A stretch of DNA of 64,000 nucleotides from Alcanivorax sp. DG881 (GCF_000155615.1 NZ_DS989915.1:3401153-3465152); one strand, 5' to 3'; shown: positions 10,717 through 19,999, numbered from the stretch's first letter. The notes: generated by a model not told the origin, from the letters alone. Program-made: numbers and translations.

Positions 10717-10778
10717 TGCCTTGCGAGGGGCTTTTTCAGAAGCAGGTCTTGTAGCGTATTGCAGCCGCAGTGCGGAAA

Positions 10779-10796
10779 AGGGCGCGGAAGCGCCCT
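10779..10796. terminator. GC-rich hairpin downstream of the P450 gene
   Basis: AGGGCGC-GGAA-GCGCCCT forms a perfect 7-bp stem with a 4-nt loop 60 nt after the P450 stop. It lacks a clear T-run, so it may be a processing or attenuation hairpin rather than a full intrinsic terminator. Confidence 0.4.
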
Positions 10797-10853
10797 GTGG
10801 CAGTCCAAAAGGCGTTTCTCCCTGTGCTTGTTCGGTGCGGCGCTTAAAACTGG

Positions 10854-10882
10854 AAACGCCCCATGCATCGCATAGGGCGTTT
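10854..10882. terminator. Hairpin between convergent P450 and lipoprotein genes
   Basis: AAACGCCC at 10854-10861 pairs perfectly with GGGCGTTT at 10875-10882. It lies in the 220-bp gap between convergent genes. Because the stem ends in A/T-rich sides it could terminate transcription from either direction. Read on the minus strand it is followed by CCAGTTTTAAG, a weak T-run. Confidence 0.5.
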
Positions 10883-10937
10883 GAGTATGAAGCAGGTTAA
10901 CGAATGTCGGTGTTGGCCGTTAGCCCGCTGCTTTGCT

Positions 10938-12122
10938 TCAGGGCACAATAAAATCCGTCTGCGTCCAGGTGCTGAACTGACCGTCATCATGGTTTTTCCT
11001 GACCCGGAAGTACCGGATGCCGCTGCCCAGGGAAGCGTGCTCAATGTTATAGAAGTTACGCTGCCAGCCTGTCAGGTCGACGATGGGAGAGGAGAAATCG
11101 GCGTTGTCATCAATCTGGAGTTCATAGCTGTAGCCTTGAGCAACAATGATTTCAGCCTTGTGCCCCGGATCTGAGCAATCGGCGCTCATGTCAAAGCAAA
11201 AGCGTTGCGCGATAGTGAGATTCGCCGTGTCTGTAAATGTGGTCAGATTGGACGGGGGAATCAGCCCGGGTGAAACCGCTTCAATCACATTGCCGACCGG
11301 GGCAATGGTTTCACCAATCAGTACCGCTTCCAGATTTTGTTGAATCGAGGCTGCATCCAGTCTTCCATTCGCTTCCTGCAAAGACAGCAGGGTGGCGTCA
11401 TCAATGGGATCGTTGTTGATAACGTCTGCCCGTAACGCGTTGAGAAGAGTGGTCATGGTGTAAGGCTCTTCAATACTTCTTTCATTCACTGCCTCAGTGA
11501 AAAGCGATGAAATATAGAGCGAGTAGGCATTGTCCTCAGGCGTTGTCCCCGGGCTATTGATGATGTTCATTTTGATAAAGGGCTGGTTGGTCGGGATGTC
11601 TCCGGTCACCGCTGCCAGTACGGTTTTCACCCTGCTTTGCGCGTCGGCGGTGGCTTGTTCGTAGCTGTTGCCCTGGTTGATCAACTCCACGGCTAAATCG
11701 TGGCTCAGCAGCGTCAGGGTGTTCACAAAAATGTTGGCTTGCTGCTCCGGGGCCTTGTTGACCAGTGCCTTGAGCGTGACTGACTCTTCGGAGTACGTCG
11801 CCTCTGTTTCATCGTAAAAGCGCCCGGTGGTATTAACGGAAAGCAGTCCGGGTTCCACCTCAAGAAGGAAATCCCCAAGATTGTCCTGGATTTGTGAATT
11901 CGCGATCAGCGAGCTGGTATCCCCCTCAATCTTGAGGACATTGACTTCGCCATCCTGAATAAAGGGGCCTTTATAGGCTGATCCCGAAAGCGAAGATTTA
12001 CTTCCACCATTGCCTGTGCCCGATATTCCGCCATCATTGCTGGCAAGAGGGTAGGATTCCCCGCCGCAGGAGAGCAGCAGAGCAACGAGAAGAAAGAAAG
12101 CAAGTTGGGTGGTCTTTTTCAT
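10938..12122 (-). CDS. Putative lipoprotein of unknown function, coupled to DUF6502-like gene
   Basis: A 394-aa exported protein with a clear lipobox: MKKTTQLAFFLLVALLLSC, Cys19. A Gly/Ser-rich linker follows (SNDGGISGTGNGGSKSS) and then an acidic soluble domain. Residues about 47-110 (GSAYKGPFIQDGEVNVLKI...) resemble the repeated 'KGPF..GS.V' surface-protein segment seen in some gammaproteobacterial lipoproteins. The C-terminal 80 residues look like a beta-rich domain (YSYELQIDDNADFSSPIVDL). Its ATG overlaps the stop of the upstream gene by ATGA, implying translational coupling. The function is not recognised. Confidence 0.65.
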   Translation of the reverse strand: MKKTTQLAFFLLVALLLSCGGESYPLASNDGGISGTGNGGSKSSLSGSAYKGPFIQDGEVNVLKIEGDTSSLIANSQIQDNLGDFLLEVEPGLLSVNTTGRFYDETEATYSEESVTLKALVNKAPEQQANIFVNTLTLLSHDLAVELINQGNSYEQATADAQSRVKTVLAAVTGDIPTNQPFIKMNIINSPGTTPEDNAYSLYISSLFTEAVNERSIEEPYTMTTLLNALRADVINNDPIDDATLLSLQEANGRLDAASIQQNLEAVLIGETIAPVGNVIEAVSPGLIPPSNLTTFTDTANLTIAQRFCFDMSADCSDPGHKAEIIVAQGYSYELQIDDNADFSSPIVDLTGWQRNFYNIEHASLGSGIRYFRVRKNHDDGQFSTWTQTDFIVP

Positions 12123-12952
12123 TGCTCTGAGCCCGAGTCCATGGATTCTTCAAAATAATAGATACCAACGCCCGCTCGGTATTGCTGGGGGCTGGTCTCT
12201 TCTTGATGGTCAATTTCCCTGTCCAGCCATCGATCCAGCTTCTGCAAAAGCTCCAGGCTGTCCGCTTCAATCAGCACCTTTAACTTGGCTATCACCTCGG
12301 GGTTAACCCGGTTATAGGCAACGCTCAGCTGAAGGCGGGAGGTTTTTCCCTGTTGTTCAGTGTTGTAAGTGCTGGTGTTCAGCAGGTCGTGAGCGGCCTG
12401 TCCCATCAGGAAAAGCAGCTCTTCATTGTCTTCGTGGGGAATATAGCTGGTGTCTTTCAGGGTCACGGTGTCGTCGTCATGGAGATCAACCAGCCCCGAC
12501 TGTTCCAGTTCTCCCAGCACGGTAACGACAGTGACATCGCCACAGTACTGGTGGACCAGGCTTTCGAGGCTGGTGCCATCGCCGTAGAGGGGGAGTGCCT
12601 TTGGTTTGCCCTGTTCATCACAGTAGAGCGCTTCTTTCTGCCACGCATTGATGGCTCTGACAGCCCGGTTGGTTCGCTTGGTCTGTTGTTGCAGGAGGGC
12701 GCCCATGTCCTGATTGAGCTTGCGAAGGCGGGCGGTTTCCTTTCGGTCCAGGCCGGTAAGCAGAGCGATGCGGGAGGTGCTTTGTTTCTTGCCTTCAATG
12801 GTGAAGCCTTCCGCTTCTTCTACATAAATGGCCTTGAGCCAGAGGTAGAAATCATTCACTGAGATCCCGCGCTTGATGGCCATCCGCACAAGCGGACGCA
12901 TCAGCTTGCGGACCGCTTTGTGAAACCCTGTGTTGGATGAGGTGCCGGACAT
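12119..12952 (-). CDS. DUF6502-like protein
   Basis: A 277-aa cytoplasmic protein that fits the DUF6502 pattern: an N-terminal helical block KAVRKLMRPLVRMAIKRGISVNDFYLWLKAIYVEEA, then SRIALLTGLDRKETARLRK, which resembles a helix-turn-helix (about residues 59-77), then an alpha/beta C-terminal half. Family function is not established; the HTH-like segment suggests DNA or RNA binding. No strong Shine-Dalgarno lies before the ATG at 12952. A small ORF ends 6 nt upstream and the lipoprotein gene overlaps its stop by 4 nt, so it looks like the centre of a coupled operon. Confidence 0.6.
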   Translation of the reverse strand: MSGTSSNTGFHKAVRKLMRPLVRMAIKRGISVNDFYLWLKAIYVEEAEGFTIEGKKQSTSRIALLTGLDRKETARLRKLNQDMGALLQQQTKRTNRAVRAINAWQKEALYCDEQGKPKALPLYGDGTSLESLVHQYCGDVTVVTVLGELEQSGLVDLHDDDTVTLKDTSYIPHEDNEELLFLMGQAAHDLLNTSTYNTEQQGKTSRLQLSVAYNRVNPEVIAKLKVLIEADSLELLQKLDRWLDREIDHQEETSPQQYRAGVGIYYFEESMDSGSEQ

Positions 12953-12958
12953 TGGATA

Positions 12959-13096
12959 CTAACCAAGTGCTGAAGATGAATTTCTGCGGCCCATTGTTTC
13001 CCGTGCGCGCTCCCTTGCTATCCGGGTGTTGGTATATCGCGCCAGCAACGACACTGCCGATGCTCTCGGATCTTGGGGCGAGGCAGTATATCTCAT
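12959..13096 (-). CDS. Small basic ORF (45 aa) leading the DUF6502/lipoprotein operon
   Basis: A 45-codon reading frame starts at 13096 with GGGAGACAGGATT immediately upstream, a much better ribosome site than the following gene has. It encodes MRYTASPQDPRASAVSLLAR and continues Arg-rich. Its stop lies 6 nt before the DUF6502-like start, so it could be a leader peptide that feeds ribosomes into the next gene. No homology is recognised; it could be spurious. Confidence 0.4.
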   Translation of the reverse strand: MRYTASPQDPRASAVSLLARYTNTRIARERARETMGRRNSSSALG

Positions 13097-13426
13097 AATC
13101 CTGTCTCCCTTCGCAGCCTGCTCCCGGTTAGGGCCTGGATTCGTCGAACACTTCCCAACGTACAGCAATCTCACGATCCGCATGATGACGAATTGTAAAA
13201 TATGGGATGTGTGACCCATATTTTGCTGAGTCTACCTCAACGGTAACGCGGCCAAGAATGAAGTGCAATCCTCTGTAATTACATGGTTTTTTTGATTAAA
13301 GGGGCCGTTTTTCAGGCAGTTGTGACTGAATTTTAACCCATTAAAAGGGTGTGCACGGGCAGGTTCCTTCTGATAGATTTCAATAAATGGGAAAATAAAC
13401 CCAAAAAAATGAAAGAGGGATCGATT

Positions 13427-14863
13427 ATGAAAGCGTGGTATTTGCTAGGTGCGGCATTGTTTTTGACGGCATGCGGTGGTGGTGGCTCCAGTGGCGGGGC
13501 GGCTCCGGTGCCATCTTCTACAGGCCCCACAGTGAAATTTTTCCCGGCAAGCGATGGTGCAAATAACTTGCAGCTGTGGAAAACGGACGGTACGGAAGCC
13601 GGTACGTCCATGGTCAAGGTGATCCATGTGGGCGGCGGGGCTGATATCGTCGTGCTTGGCAGTCTGGGTGGAAAAACCATTTTCCTGGCGGATGACGATG
13701 ATCTCTATGGAGATGAGCTTTGGGTAACCGATGGCACTGAGGCGGGAACGACCCTGCTCAAGGATATTCGTGTTGGTACGGCAAGTACTTACATTTCCAG
13801 TTTTACGGTCGCTGATGGCACGCTCTATTTCGGCGCTTATGATGACGTCAGTGGCACCGAGCTATGGAAAACCGATGGCACTCCCGCGGGAACGGTCATG
13901 GTCAAGGACATACAGCCCGGGGTAAACGGAGCGGGGGTCAGTAATTTGGTCACCATGGATTCTACTGTGTACTTTTCCGCCAATGATGGCACCGCAGGTT
14001 ATGAGTTGTGGACAACGGATGGTACTGCAACGGGAACCGTGATGGTGGCGGAAATTGCGCCTGGAGCCGCGTCATCCGGTATCTCTGAAATGATCAGCGT
14101 GGATGGCATGCTGTATTTCAGAGCGACGGATGGCACTACCGGCGCTGAGCTGTGGAAGAGTGATGGTACTACCGCAGGCACGGAACTGGTCAAGGATATC
14201 GCGGTTGGTGCGCCCAGCTCTTCACCCAACAATCTTGTTGCCATGGGGGGTGATATTTACTTTATTGCGGCAGAAAGTACTGGCCAGGGCAACGAGTTGT
14301 GGCGTACCGATGGGACCGAAGCAGGCACCGTTCTGGTGAAAGACATCAATCCAGTGGTCAATAACTCCAGCATCAATAATTCCAGCTCGAGGATTCGTTT
14401 TCTGAATGCCCTTGACGACAAATTGTATTTTACGGCTCGCCCCGATCCTACAAGTACCCTCAATGAGGTGTGGGTATCCGATGGCTCTGAAGCGGGAACT
14501 TTGCCTCTGTTCGATGCCGATAATGTTAACTACCTGATGTCCACGGGGGAGGCGATTCTGTTTAGTGGCTGGGATGTCACAAACGGCCATGCCATGTGGA
14601 CCACGGACGGGACGGTGGCCGGTACCGTCTTTCTCAAGGATATCGAGCCAGGGACAGCAGACACTGACTTTTACTCGCTCGGCGAAGCCTATTTCCATGA
14701 GAATGATGCAGCCCCCCTCGTAGAAGTGTTGCCCGGTGTTGCACTGATTGTGGCCTACCGTTCTGATATTGGTGTAGAGCTATGGAAAACTGACGGCACT
14801 GCCGCCGGTACCCAGCTGATCAAGGATATCCATCCTGGTATGGGGAGTGGCTTTGATCTCTAA
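13427..14863 (+). CDS. ELWxxDGT-repeat lipoprotein
   Basis: A 478-aa exported lipoprotein with signal and lipobox LLGAALFLTAC and a Gly/Ser linker. It is built from about nine copies of an ELWxxDGTxAGTxLVKDI repeat spaced roughly 45-55 residues apart; examples are LWKTDGTEAGT, LWVTDGTEAGT, LWKTDGTPAGT and LWRTDGTEAGT. The last copy lies at the very C-terminus. Such repeats form beta-propeller-like blades in cell-surface proteins. The ATG at 13427 has AAGAGGGA 8 nt upstream; an earlier in-frame start at 13349 would bury the signal peptide. It is monocistronic, with a terminator at 14920. The ligand or role is unknown. Confidence 0.8.
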   Translation: MKAWYLLGAALFLTACGGGGSSGGAAPVPSSTGPTVKFFPASDGANNLQLWKTDGTEAGTSMVKVIHVGGGADIVVLGSLGGKTIFLADDDDLYGDELWVTDGTEAGTTLLKDIRVGTASTYISSFTVADGTLYFGAYDDVSGTELWKTDGTPAGTVMVKDIQPGVNGAGVSNLVTMDSTVYFSANDGTAGYELWTTDGTATGTVMVAEIAPGAASSGISEMISVDGMLYFRATDGTTGAELWKSDGTTAGTELVKDIAVGAPSSSPNNLVAMGGDIYFIAAESTGQGNELWRTDGTEAGTVLVKDINPVVNNSSINNSSSRIRFLNALDDKLYFTARPDPTSTLNEVWVSDGSEAGTLPLFDADNVNYLMSTGEAILFSGWDVTNGHAMWTTDGTVAGTVFLKDIEPGTADTDFYSLGEAYFHENDAAPLVEVLPGVALIVAYRSDIGVELWKTDGTAAGTQLIKDIHPGMGSGFDL

Positions 14864-14919
14864 TACGTGGGGCGACTCAACAGAGATTGCTCGCTACATT
14901 TTCTGATCGCCACAGTAAG

Positions 14920-14950
14920 CGCCCGGCTCAATTGAGTTGGGCGTTTTTCT
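14920..14950 (+). terminator. Intrinsic terminator after the ELWxxDGT lipoprotein
   Basis: CGCCC and GGGCG flank a CTCAATTGAG palindromic core to give a long hairpin (14920-14943), followed immediately by TTTTTCTTT. It sits 57 nt after the stop codon and has the classic rho-independent form. Confidence 0.75.
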
Positions 14951-15041
14951 TTGGGAGTGCTGAGGGTTTTCTACAAACTGAATTGGCACCAGTTCGCTAG
15001 ACACCTTTCAGTCATCCAAAATGGCAACCAGAGAGGTATCT

Positions 15042-15119
15042 ATGAGCAGCAAGTATTGCCAAGAAGAATTCAAGCTTCAGTCAGCCTGCTAGGTGGCTAA
15101 TCGTGGAGACAGGCAATAA
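15042..15119 (+). pseudogene. Remnant of an IS3-family transposase OrfA N-terminus
   Basis: From ATG 15042 the frame reads MSSKYCQEEFKLQSAC, stop, VANRGDRQ, stop. This keeps the position and character of the IS3 OrfA start (KxxxEFKxEAVxQVxxRG), interrupted by an in-frame TAG at 15090. Nothing recognisable of OrfB or a matching right end follows. It is best read as a decayed insertion-sequence scar in the 450-bp gap between the ELWxxDGT gene and nrdB; that gap holds no other gene. The similarity is short and judged by eye. Confidence 0.45.
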
Positions 15120-15244
15120 GGAAGGGGGAAGAGGTGCGCGTAGATTGTGGCGAAGAGCTGCTGAGGTAGAAGTGTGAGGGCGTTTAGTTGCACGTTTGCA
15201 GCTAAGTGCGATCTCCTAATGGCAAGAAATCTGTAAGTGATTGA

Positions 15245-15290
15245 TATAAAAGAGGGCACGTTACCGTCTAATGGCAAACGTGCCCTCTCT
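15245..15290 (-). terminator. Intrinsic terminator of nrdAB
   Basis: GAGGGCACGTT at 15252-15262 pairs perfectly over 11 bp with AACGTGCCCTC at 15277-15287. On the minus strand the stem is followed by TTTTATATC, giving a rho-independent terminator 25 nt beyond the nrdB stop. Confidence 0.8.
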
Positions 15291-15314
15291 AATGGCAACT
15301 CACACCTTTTTTCG

Positions 15315-16607
15315 TTATTCCCAGGAAAGCGCCCCGCCCACCTGGTACTCAGTGACCCGGGTTTCGAAGAAGTTTTTCTCCTTGCGCAGGTCCATGATTT
15401 CGCTCATCCACGGGAACGGGTTGTTCACGCCTTTGAACTGTTCTGGCAGGCCCAGCTGGGCCAGGCGACGGTTGGCGATGAACTGCAGGTATTCTTCCAT
15501 CATCGCGGCGTTCATGCCCAGTACACCGCGCGGCATGGTGTCGCGAGCGTACTGGATTTCCAGCTCGGCGCCTTCCAGGATCATCTGGGTGGCTTTGTCG
15601 CGCATCTGGGCATCCCACAGGTGCGGGTTTTCCAGTTTGATCTGGTTGATCACGTCGATGCCGAAGTTCACGTGCATGGATTCGTCACGCAGGATGTACT
15701 GGAACTGCTCGGCGACGCCGGTCATCTTGTTGCGACGACCCATGGAGAGGATCTGGGTGAAGCCGCAATAGAAGAAGATGCCTTCCAGTACGCAATAGAA
15801 CGCGATCAGGTTTTCCAGCAGGGCCTTGTCGGTTTCCACGGTGCCGGTGGTGAACTCCGGGTCGGACAGGTCGCGGGTGTACTGGATGCCCCACTGCGCT
15901 TTCTTGGCGACGGAGGGGATCTCCTGATACATGTTGAAGATTTCGCCTTCGTCCATGCCCAGTGATTCGATGCAGTACTGGTAGGCGTGGGTATGAATGG
16001 CTTCTTCAAAGGACTGACGCAGGATGTACTGGCGGCATTCCGGGTTGGTGATCAGGCGGTAGATGGCCAGCACCAGGTTGTTGGCGACCAGGGAGTCGGC
16101 GGTGGAGAAAAAGCCCAGGTTGCGTTTGACGATGCGGCGCTCGTCGTCGGTGAGGCCGTCGGCTTTCTTCCACAACGCCAGGTCGGCGTTCATGTTCACT
16201 TCCTGGGGCATCCAGTGGTTGGCGCAGCCATCCAGGTATTTCTGCCAAGCCCAGTCGTATTTGAATGGAACCAACTGGTTCAGGTCGGCGCGGCAGTTGA
16301 TCATGCGCTTGTCGTCAACTTCCACACGGCCAGAGGCGCCTTCCAGCTCGGCAACGCCTTCTTCGATATCCATCTTGGCCACGGTGGCCTGGGCGCGGGC
16401 TACGGCGTCTGAGGCGGCTCGGGCGGCGGCGGTGTTGTCTCGTCGTTGTTGCTCGACTCCATCATCCGCAGTACTTCCCGTTCCCGGTGCTTTAGCTTCA
16501 GGTGCCGCTTGGTCAGATACCGTCTCAGATTGCGGCGGCGTTGCGCTTGCGGGCTGCGGTTTGGCGACAGGCGTCTCTTGCGCATTAAATTCGTCCCAGC
16601 TCAGCAT
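15315..16607 (-). CDS. nrdB: Ribonucleoside-diphosphate reductase beta subunit (class I)
   Basis: A 430-aa small subunit carrying the di-iron/tyrosyl radical cofactor, partner of NrdA encoded upstream. Diagnostic segments are a helical core [19 protein letters not shown], the iron-ligand segment [14 protein letters not shown], and [11 protein letters not shown] with further ligands. The C-terminal tail that docks on NrdA ([16 protein letters not shown]) is present. It has an Ala/Pro/Gln-rich N-terminal extension of about 80 residues ([16 protein letters not shown]...) absent from the 376-aa E. coli protein but in line with longer Pseudomonas-type NrdB. ATG 16607 is chosen for GGAGAGAACAC upstream; a slightly longer frame begins at 16628. 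It lies 138 bp behind nrdA, with a repeat in the gap. Confidence 0.93.
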   Translation of the reverse strand: MLSWDEFNAQETPVAKPQPASATPPQSETVSDQAAPEAKAPGTGSTADDGVEQQRRDNTAAARAASDAVARAQATVAKMDIEEGVAELEGASGRVEVDDKRMINCRADLNQLVPFKYDWAWQKYLDGCANHWMPQEVNMNADLALWKKADGLTDDERRIVKRNLGFFSTADSLVANNLVLAIYRLITNPECRQYILRQSFEEAIHTHAYQYCIESLGMDEGEIFNMYQEIPSVAKKAQWGIQYTRDLSDPEFTTGTVETDKALLENLIAFYCVLEGIFFYCGFTQILSMGRRNKMTGVAEQFQYILRDESMHVNFGIDVINQIKLENPHLWDAQMRDKATQMILEGAELEIQYARDTMPRGVLGMNAAMMEEYLQFIANRRLAQLGLPEQFKGVNNPFPWMSEIMDLRKEKNFFETRVTEYQVGGALSWE

Positions 16608-16674
16608 GTGTTCTCTCCATTCTTTCAAGGGTGGCGCGATGGCGTCACCGGTGGTGCATTCTTTAAGTGGCCTG

Positions 16675-16745
16675 ATGCTGGATGCCTGACGCTGGACGCT
16701 TAAAGAAAGGCGTGCGTTGAGCGTCCGGCATCTGGCGTCCGGCGT
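16675..16745. repeat. Inverted repeat between nrdA and nrdB (GGATGC/GTCCGG family)
   Basis: GATGCCTGACGCTGGACGCT at 16681-16700 is an inverted match (16 of 20) to 16720-16739, within the 138-bp nrdA-nrdB spacer. The same words (CTGGATGC.TGACGC and GGCGTCCGGCG) occur around the argG terminator at 38092-38196, so this is a dispersed palindromic repeat. Inside an operon it could adjust the NrdA:NrdB mRNA ratio. Confidence 0.55.
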
Positions 16746-19634
16746 TTATTGGCAGGCTTCGCAGTCCGGGTCATCCAGGGAGCAGGCCTGGGGCACGTCG
16801 GCGGCCTGGCCGAATTCCGCGGCTGGCTCTTCCACCTTGGAGGAAACCCGGTTCAGCTTGCCATCGTTGATGGTGGATTTTTCGGTCTGGGTGGCGCCGA
16901 TGGCACGCAGGTAGTAGGTGGTCTTCAGCCCCAGCAACCAGGCCATCTTGTAGGTCACGTCCAGCTTCTTGCCGTTCGCTTCCGCGATGTACAGGTTCAG
17001 GGATTGAGCCTGGTCGATCCATTTCTGGCGACGGCTTGCTGCTTCCACCAGCCAGCGCGGCTCCACTTCAAAGGCGGTACGGAACTGTTCTTTCAGGTCC
17101 GCCGGAATCCGTTCGATGGGCTGTGCGGAGCCATCGTAGTATTTCAGGTCGTTGACCATCACGTTGTCCCACAGGCCGCGCTCTTTCAAGGCGCTGACCA
17201 GGTACGGGTTGACCACGGTGAACTCGCCGGACAGGTTCGATTTCACGTACAGGTTCTGGTATGTGGGCTCGATGGACTGGGAGACCCCGGTGATGTTGGC
17301 AATGGTCGCCGTCGGCGCGATGGCCATCACGTTGGAGTTACGCATGCCTTTCTTGGCCATGGCCCGCACGCTGTCCCAATCCAGGGTCTGGCTGCGATCG
17401 ACCTTGCAGTAGTCCTCGCCACGCTGGTTGACCAGGATCTCGATGGAGTCGATGGGCAGTACGCCCTGGCTCCACAGGGAACCGTCGAAGGTCTGGTAGG
17501 CACCGCGCTCTTCCGCCAGCTTGGCGGAGGCCTGGATGGCGTAGTAGCTCACCGCTTCCATGGAGTTGTCGGCAAAGGTCACCGCGTCGCTGGAGGCGTA
17601 GCTGATGCCCTGCTTATACAGTGCGTCCTGGAAGCCCATGATGCCCAGGCCCACCGGGCGGTGCTTCATGTTGGAACGCTCCGCCTGGGGCACGCTGTAG
17701 TAGTTGATGTCGATCACGTTATCGAGCATGCGCACGGCGGTGTTGATGGTGCCTTGCAGCTTCTCGATATCCAGGCCGTTCTCGTCCACGTGCTGGGCCA
17801 GGTTCACGGAACCCAGGTTACACACGGCGATTTCTTCCTGGTTGGTGTTCAGGGTGATTTCGGTGCACAGGTTGGAGGAGTGCACCACGCCCACGTGCTG
17901 CTGCGGGCTGCGCAGGTTGCACGGATCCTTGAAGGTGAACCAGGGGTGGCCTGTTTCAAACAGCATGGAGAGCATCTTGCGCCACAGGTTGATGGCGGGC
18001 AGACGCTTGAACAGTTTCAGTTCGCCGCTGCGGGTTTTGGCTTCATATTCCAGGTACGCCTTCTCGAACGCTTCGCCGTACAGGTCGTGCAGGTCCGGGG
18101 CGTCGTTGGGGCTGAACAGGGTCCAGTCTTCTTCGTTGATCACGCGCTTCATGAACAGATCGGGAATCCAGTTGGCGCTGTTCATGTCGTGGGTACGACG
18201 ACGGTCATCACCGGTGTTCTTGCGCAGCTCCAGGAATTCCTCGATGTCCATGTGCCAGGTTTCCAGGTAGGCACAGACCGCACCTTTACGCTTGCCACCC
18301 TGGTTCACGGCCACGGCAGTATCGTTGACCACTTTCAGGAAGGGCACGACACCCTGGGAGCGACCATTGGTGCCCTTGATGTAGGCGCCCAGTGCGCGCA
18401 CCGGGGTCCAGTCGTTACCCAGGCCACCGGCAAACTTGGACAGCATGGCGTTGTCCTGGATGGCGCCGTAAATGCCGTGCAGGTCATCCGGCACGGTGGT
18501 CAGGTAGCAGCTGGATAGCTGCGGGCGCAGGGTGCCGGCGTTGAACAGGGTCGGCGTGGAGCTCATGTAGTCGAAGCTGGAGAGCAGGTTGTAGAACTCG
18601 ATGGCGCGGGCTTCGCGGTTGTCTTCTTCCACGGCCAGGCCCATGGCCACACGCATGAAGAAGCACTGGGGCAGCTCGATGCGGGTGTCGTTGTGGTGGA
18701 TGAAGTAGCGGTCGTACAGGGTTTGCAGGCCTAGGTAGGAGAACTGCAGGTCGCGGTTGCCATCCAGGGCGGCGCCCAGTTTGTCCAGGTCGTACTCGGC
18801 CAGTTGCGGAGACAGCAGTTCCAGCTCGATGCCTTTGCCGATGTAGGCTTTCAGCGCTTCACCGTAAAGGGCGTTCATTTCATCGTGGCTGGCGCGTTCG
18901 GCGACATTCAGGAACTGCAGGGCTTCGGCGCGGATCTTGTCCATCAGCAGGCGGGCAGTGACCTGGGAGTAGTTGGGCTCTACTTCGATCATGGTGCGCG
19001 CGGTGATCACCATGGAGGTGTTCACGTCGTGGATGGAGACCCCGTCGTACAGGTTCTTCACCGTTTCGGTGATGATCTTGTCGGCGTTCACGTCTTCCAG
19101 GCCGGAGCAGGCTGCGCGAATCAGGTGCTCAAGGCGCGCCATGTCCAGCGGTGCCTTGCTGCCGTCTTCCATGGTGACCGACATGTCCACCTGGTGGGTC
19201 GGTGCGGGCAGATCGCTGCTGTGCTCGGCGGCGCGCTTGGAAGCCTGCTGTTCGCGGTACAGCACGTAGTCGCGGGCGACTTTCTGTTCGCCGTTGCGCA
19301 TCAGGGCCAGTTCCACCTGGTCCTGAATTTCCTCGATGTGGATGGTGCCACCGGAAGGCATGCGACGCTTGAACGTGGCGGAGACCTGTTCGGTCAGGCG
19401 CGCCACGGTTTCATGGATGCGGGACGATGCAGCGGCGGTGCCGCCTTCGACAGCCAGGAAAGCCTTGCTGATGGCAACGGTAATCTTGTCGTCATCGTAG
19501 CTCACTACCTTGCCATTACGCTTGATCACGCGCAGCTGGCCGGGGGCGGTGCTGGCAAGGCTCTGGTCCTGATCGTTGCTGTCGCTGGCAGGGGAGCCGG
19601 CGTTCTGTGGGTTTTGGCTCATATCCGTTTGCAT
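16746..19634 (-). CDS. nrdA: Ribonucleoside-diphosphate reductase alpha subunit (class I, two ATP-cones)
   Basis: A 962-aa catalytic subunit that reduces NDPs to dNDPs. Two N-terminal ATP-cone domains are visible: about residues 32-130 (LRVIKRNGKVVSYDDDKI...) and about 145-235 (VTMEDGSKAPLDMARLEHLI...), the Pseudomonas-type arrangement, compared with one in E. coli. The barrel shows SSCYLTTV, NLCTEITLNT with the catalytic Cys/Glu, and PTATIANITGVSQSIEP. The C-terminal redox pair is CSLDDPDCEACQ. The ATG at 19634 has GGAGAGGGCACC upstream; a second in-frame Met is 4 codons in. A 665-bp upstream gap holds candidate NrdR and DnaA sites. Most likely co-transcribed with nrdB. Confidence 0.95.
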   Translation of the reverse strand: MQTDMSQNPQNAGSPASDSNDQDQSLASTAPGQLRVIKRNGKVVSYDDDKITVAISKAFLAVEGGTAAASSRIHETVARLTEQVSATFKRRMPSGGTIHIEEIQDQVELALMRNGEQKVARDYVLYREQQASKRAAEHSSDLPAPTHQVDMSVTMEDGSKAPLDMARLEHLIRAACSGLEDVNADKIITETVKNLYDGVSIHDVNTSMVITARTMIEVEPNYSQVTARLLMDKIRAEALQFLNVAERASHDEMNALYGEALKAYIGKGIELELLSPQLAEYDLDKLGAALDGNRDLQFSYLGLQTLYDRYFIHHNDTRIELPQCFFMRVAMGLAVEEDNREARAIEFYNLLSSFDYMSSTPTLFNAGTLRPQLSSCYLTTVPDDLHGIYGAIQDNAMLSKFAGGLGNDWTPVRALGAYIKGTNGRSQGVVPFLKVVNDTAVAVNQGGKRKGAVCAYLETWHMDIEEFLELRKNTGDDRRRTHDMNSANWIPDLFMKRVINEEDWTLFSPNDAPDLHDLYGEAFEKAYLEYEAKTRSGELKLFKRLPAINLWRKMLSMLFETGHPWFTFKDPCNLRSPQQHVGVVHSSNLCTEITLNTNQEEIAVCNLGSVNLAQHVDENGLDIEKLQGTINTAVRMLDNVIDINYYSVPQAERSNMKHRPVGLGIMGFQDALYKQGISYASSDAVTFADNSMEAVSYYAIQASAKLAEERGAYQTFDGSLWSQGVLPIDSIEILVNQRGEDYCKVDRSQTLDWDSVRAMAKKGMRNSNVMAIAPTATIANITGVSQSIEPTYQNLYVKSNLSGEFTVVNPYLVSALKERGLWDNVMVNDLKYYDGSAQPIERIPADLKEQFRTAFEVEPRWLVEAASRRQKWIDQAQSLNLYIAEANGKKLDVTYKMAWLLGLKTTYYLRAIGATQTEKSTINDGKLNRVSSKVEEPAAEFGQAADVPQACSLDDPDCEACQ

Positions 19635-19999
19635 GGTGCCCTCTCCGTTGTCGGTGCTGTTCTGTCTATGTTGTGTGTTGTGGGCGTGGCGTCATCACCA
19701 CGCAAAACGCCACGACCGCTAGGCCATGGCGTGTTAAATCGTGTCTTGGGTAGTGCCTGGTGGCATCGCGAGCGCGCGAACCACAATATGTTGTGTCTTA
19801 TCCATGACGTTCTGCTTTCCCCTTCTGGTCGGGAAAAGGCTAAATCGCTGATGCGGCTGCACTTTTCCACGCTGTAGACTGTTTTGTCCTGGGGCGGCGC
19901 CTGTTTTACAAAAACCCAACATCTTGGGGTCGGCGTCCAAGTTCAGTACAAGTTATAGTTGCGTCCGCTTTTTTGCAAGCACTTCGCCTGGGGAAATCT

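Noticed and set aside
16749..18518. 589-codon plus-strand frame
   Set aside because: Antisense to nrdA, which has all expected domains and catalytic cysteines.
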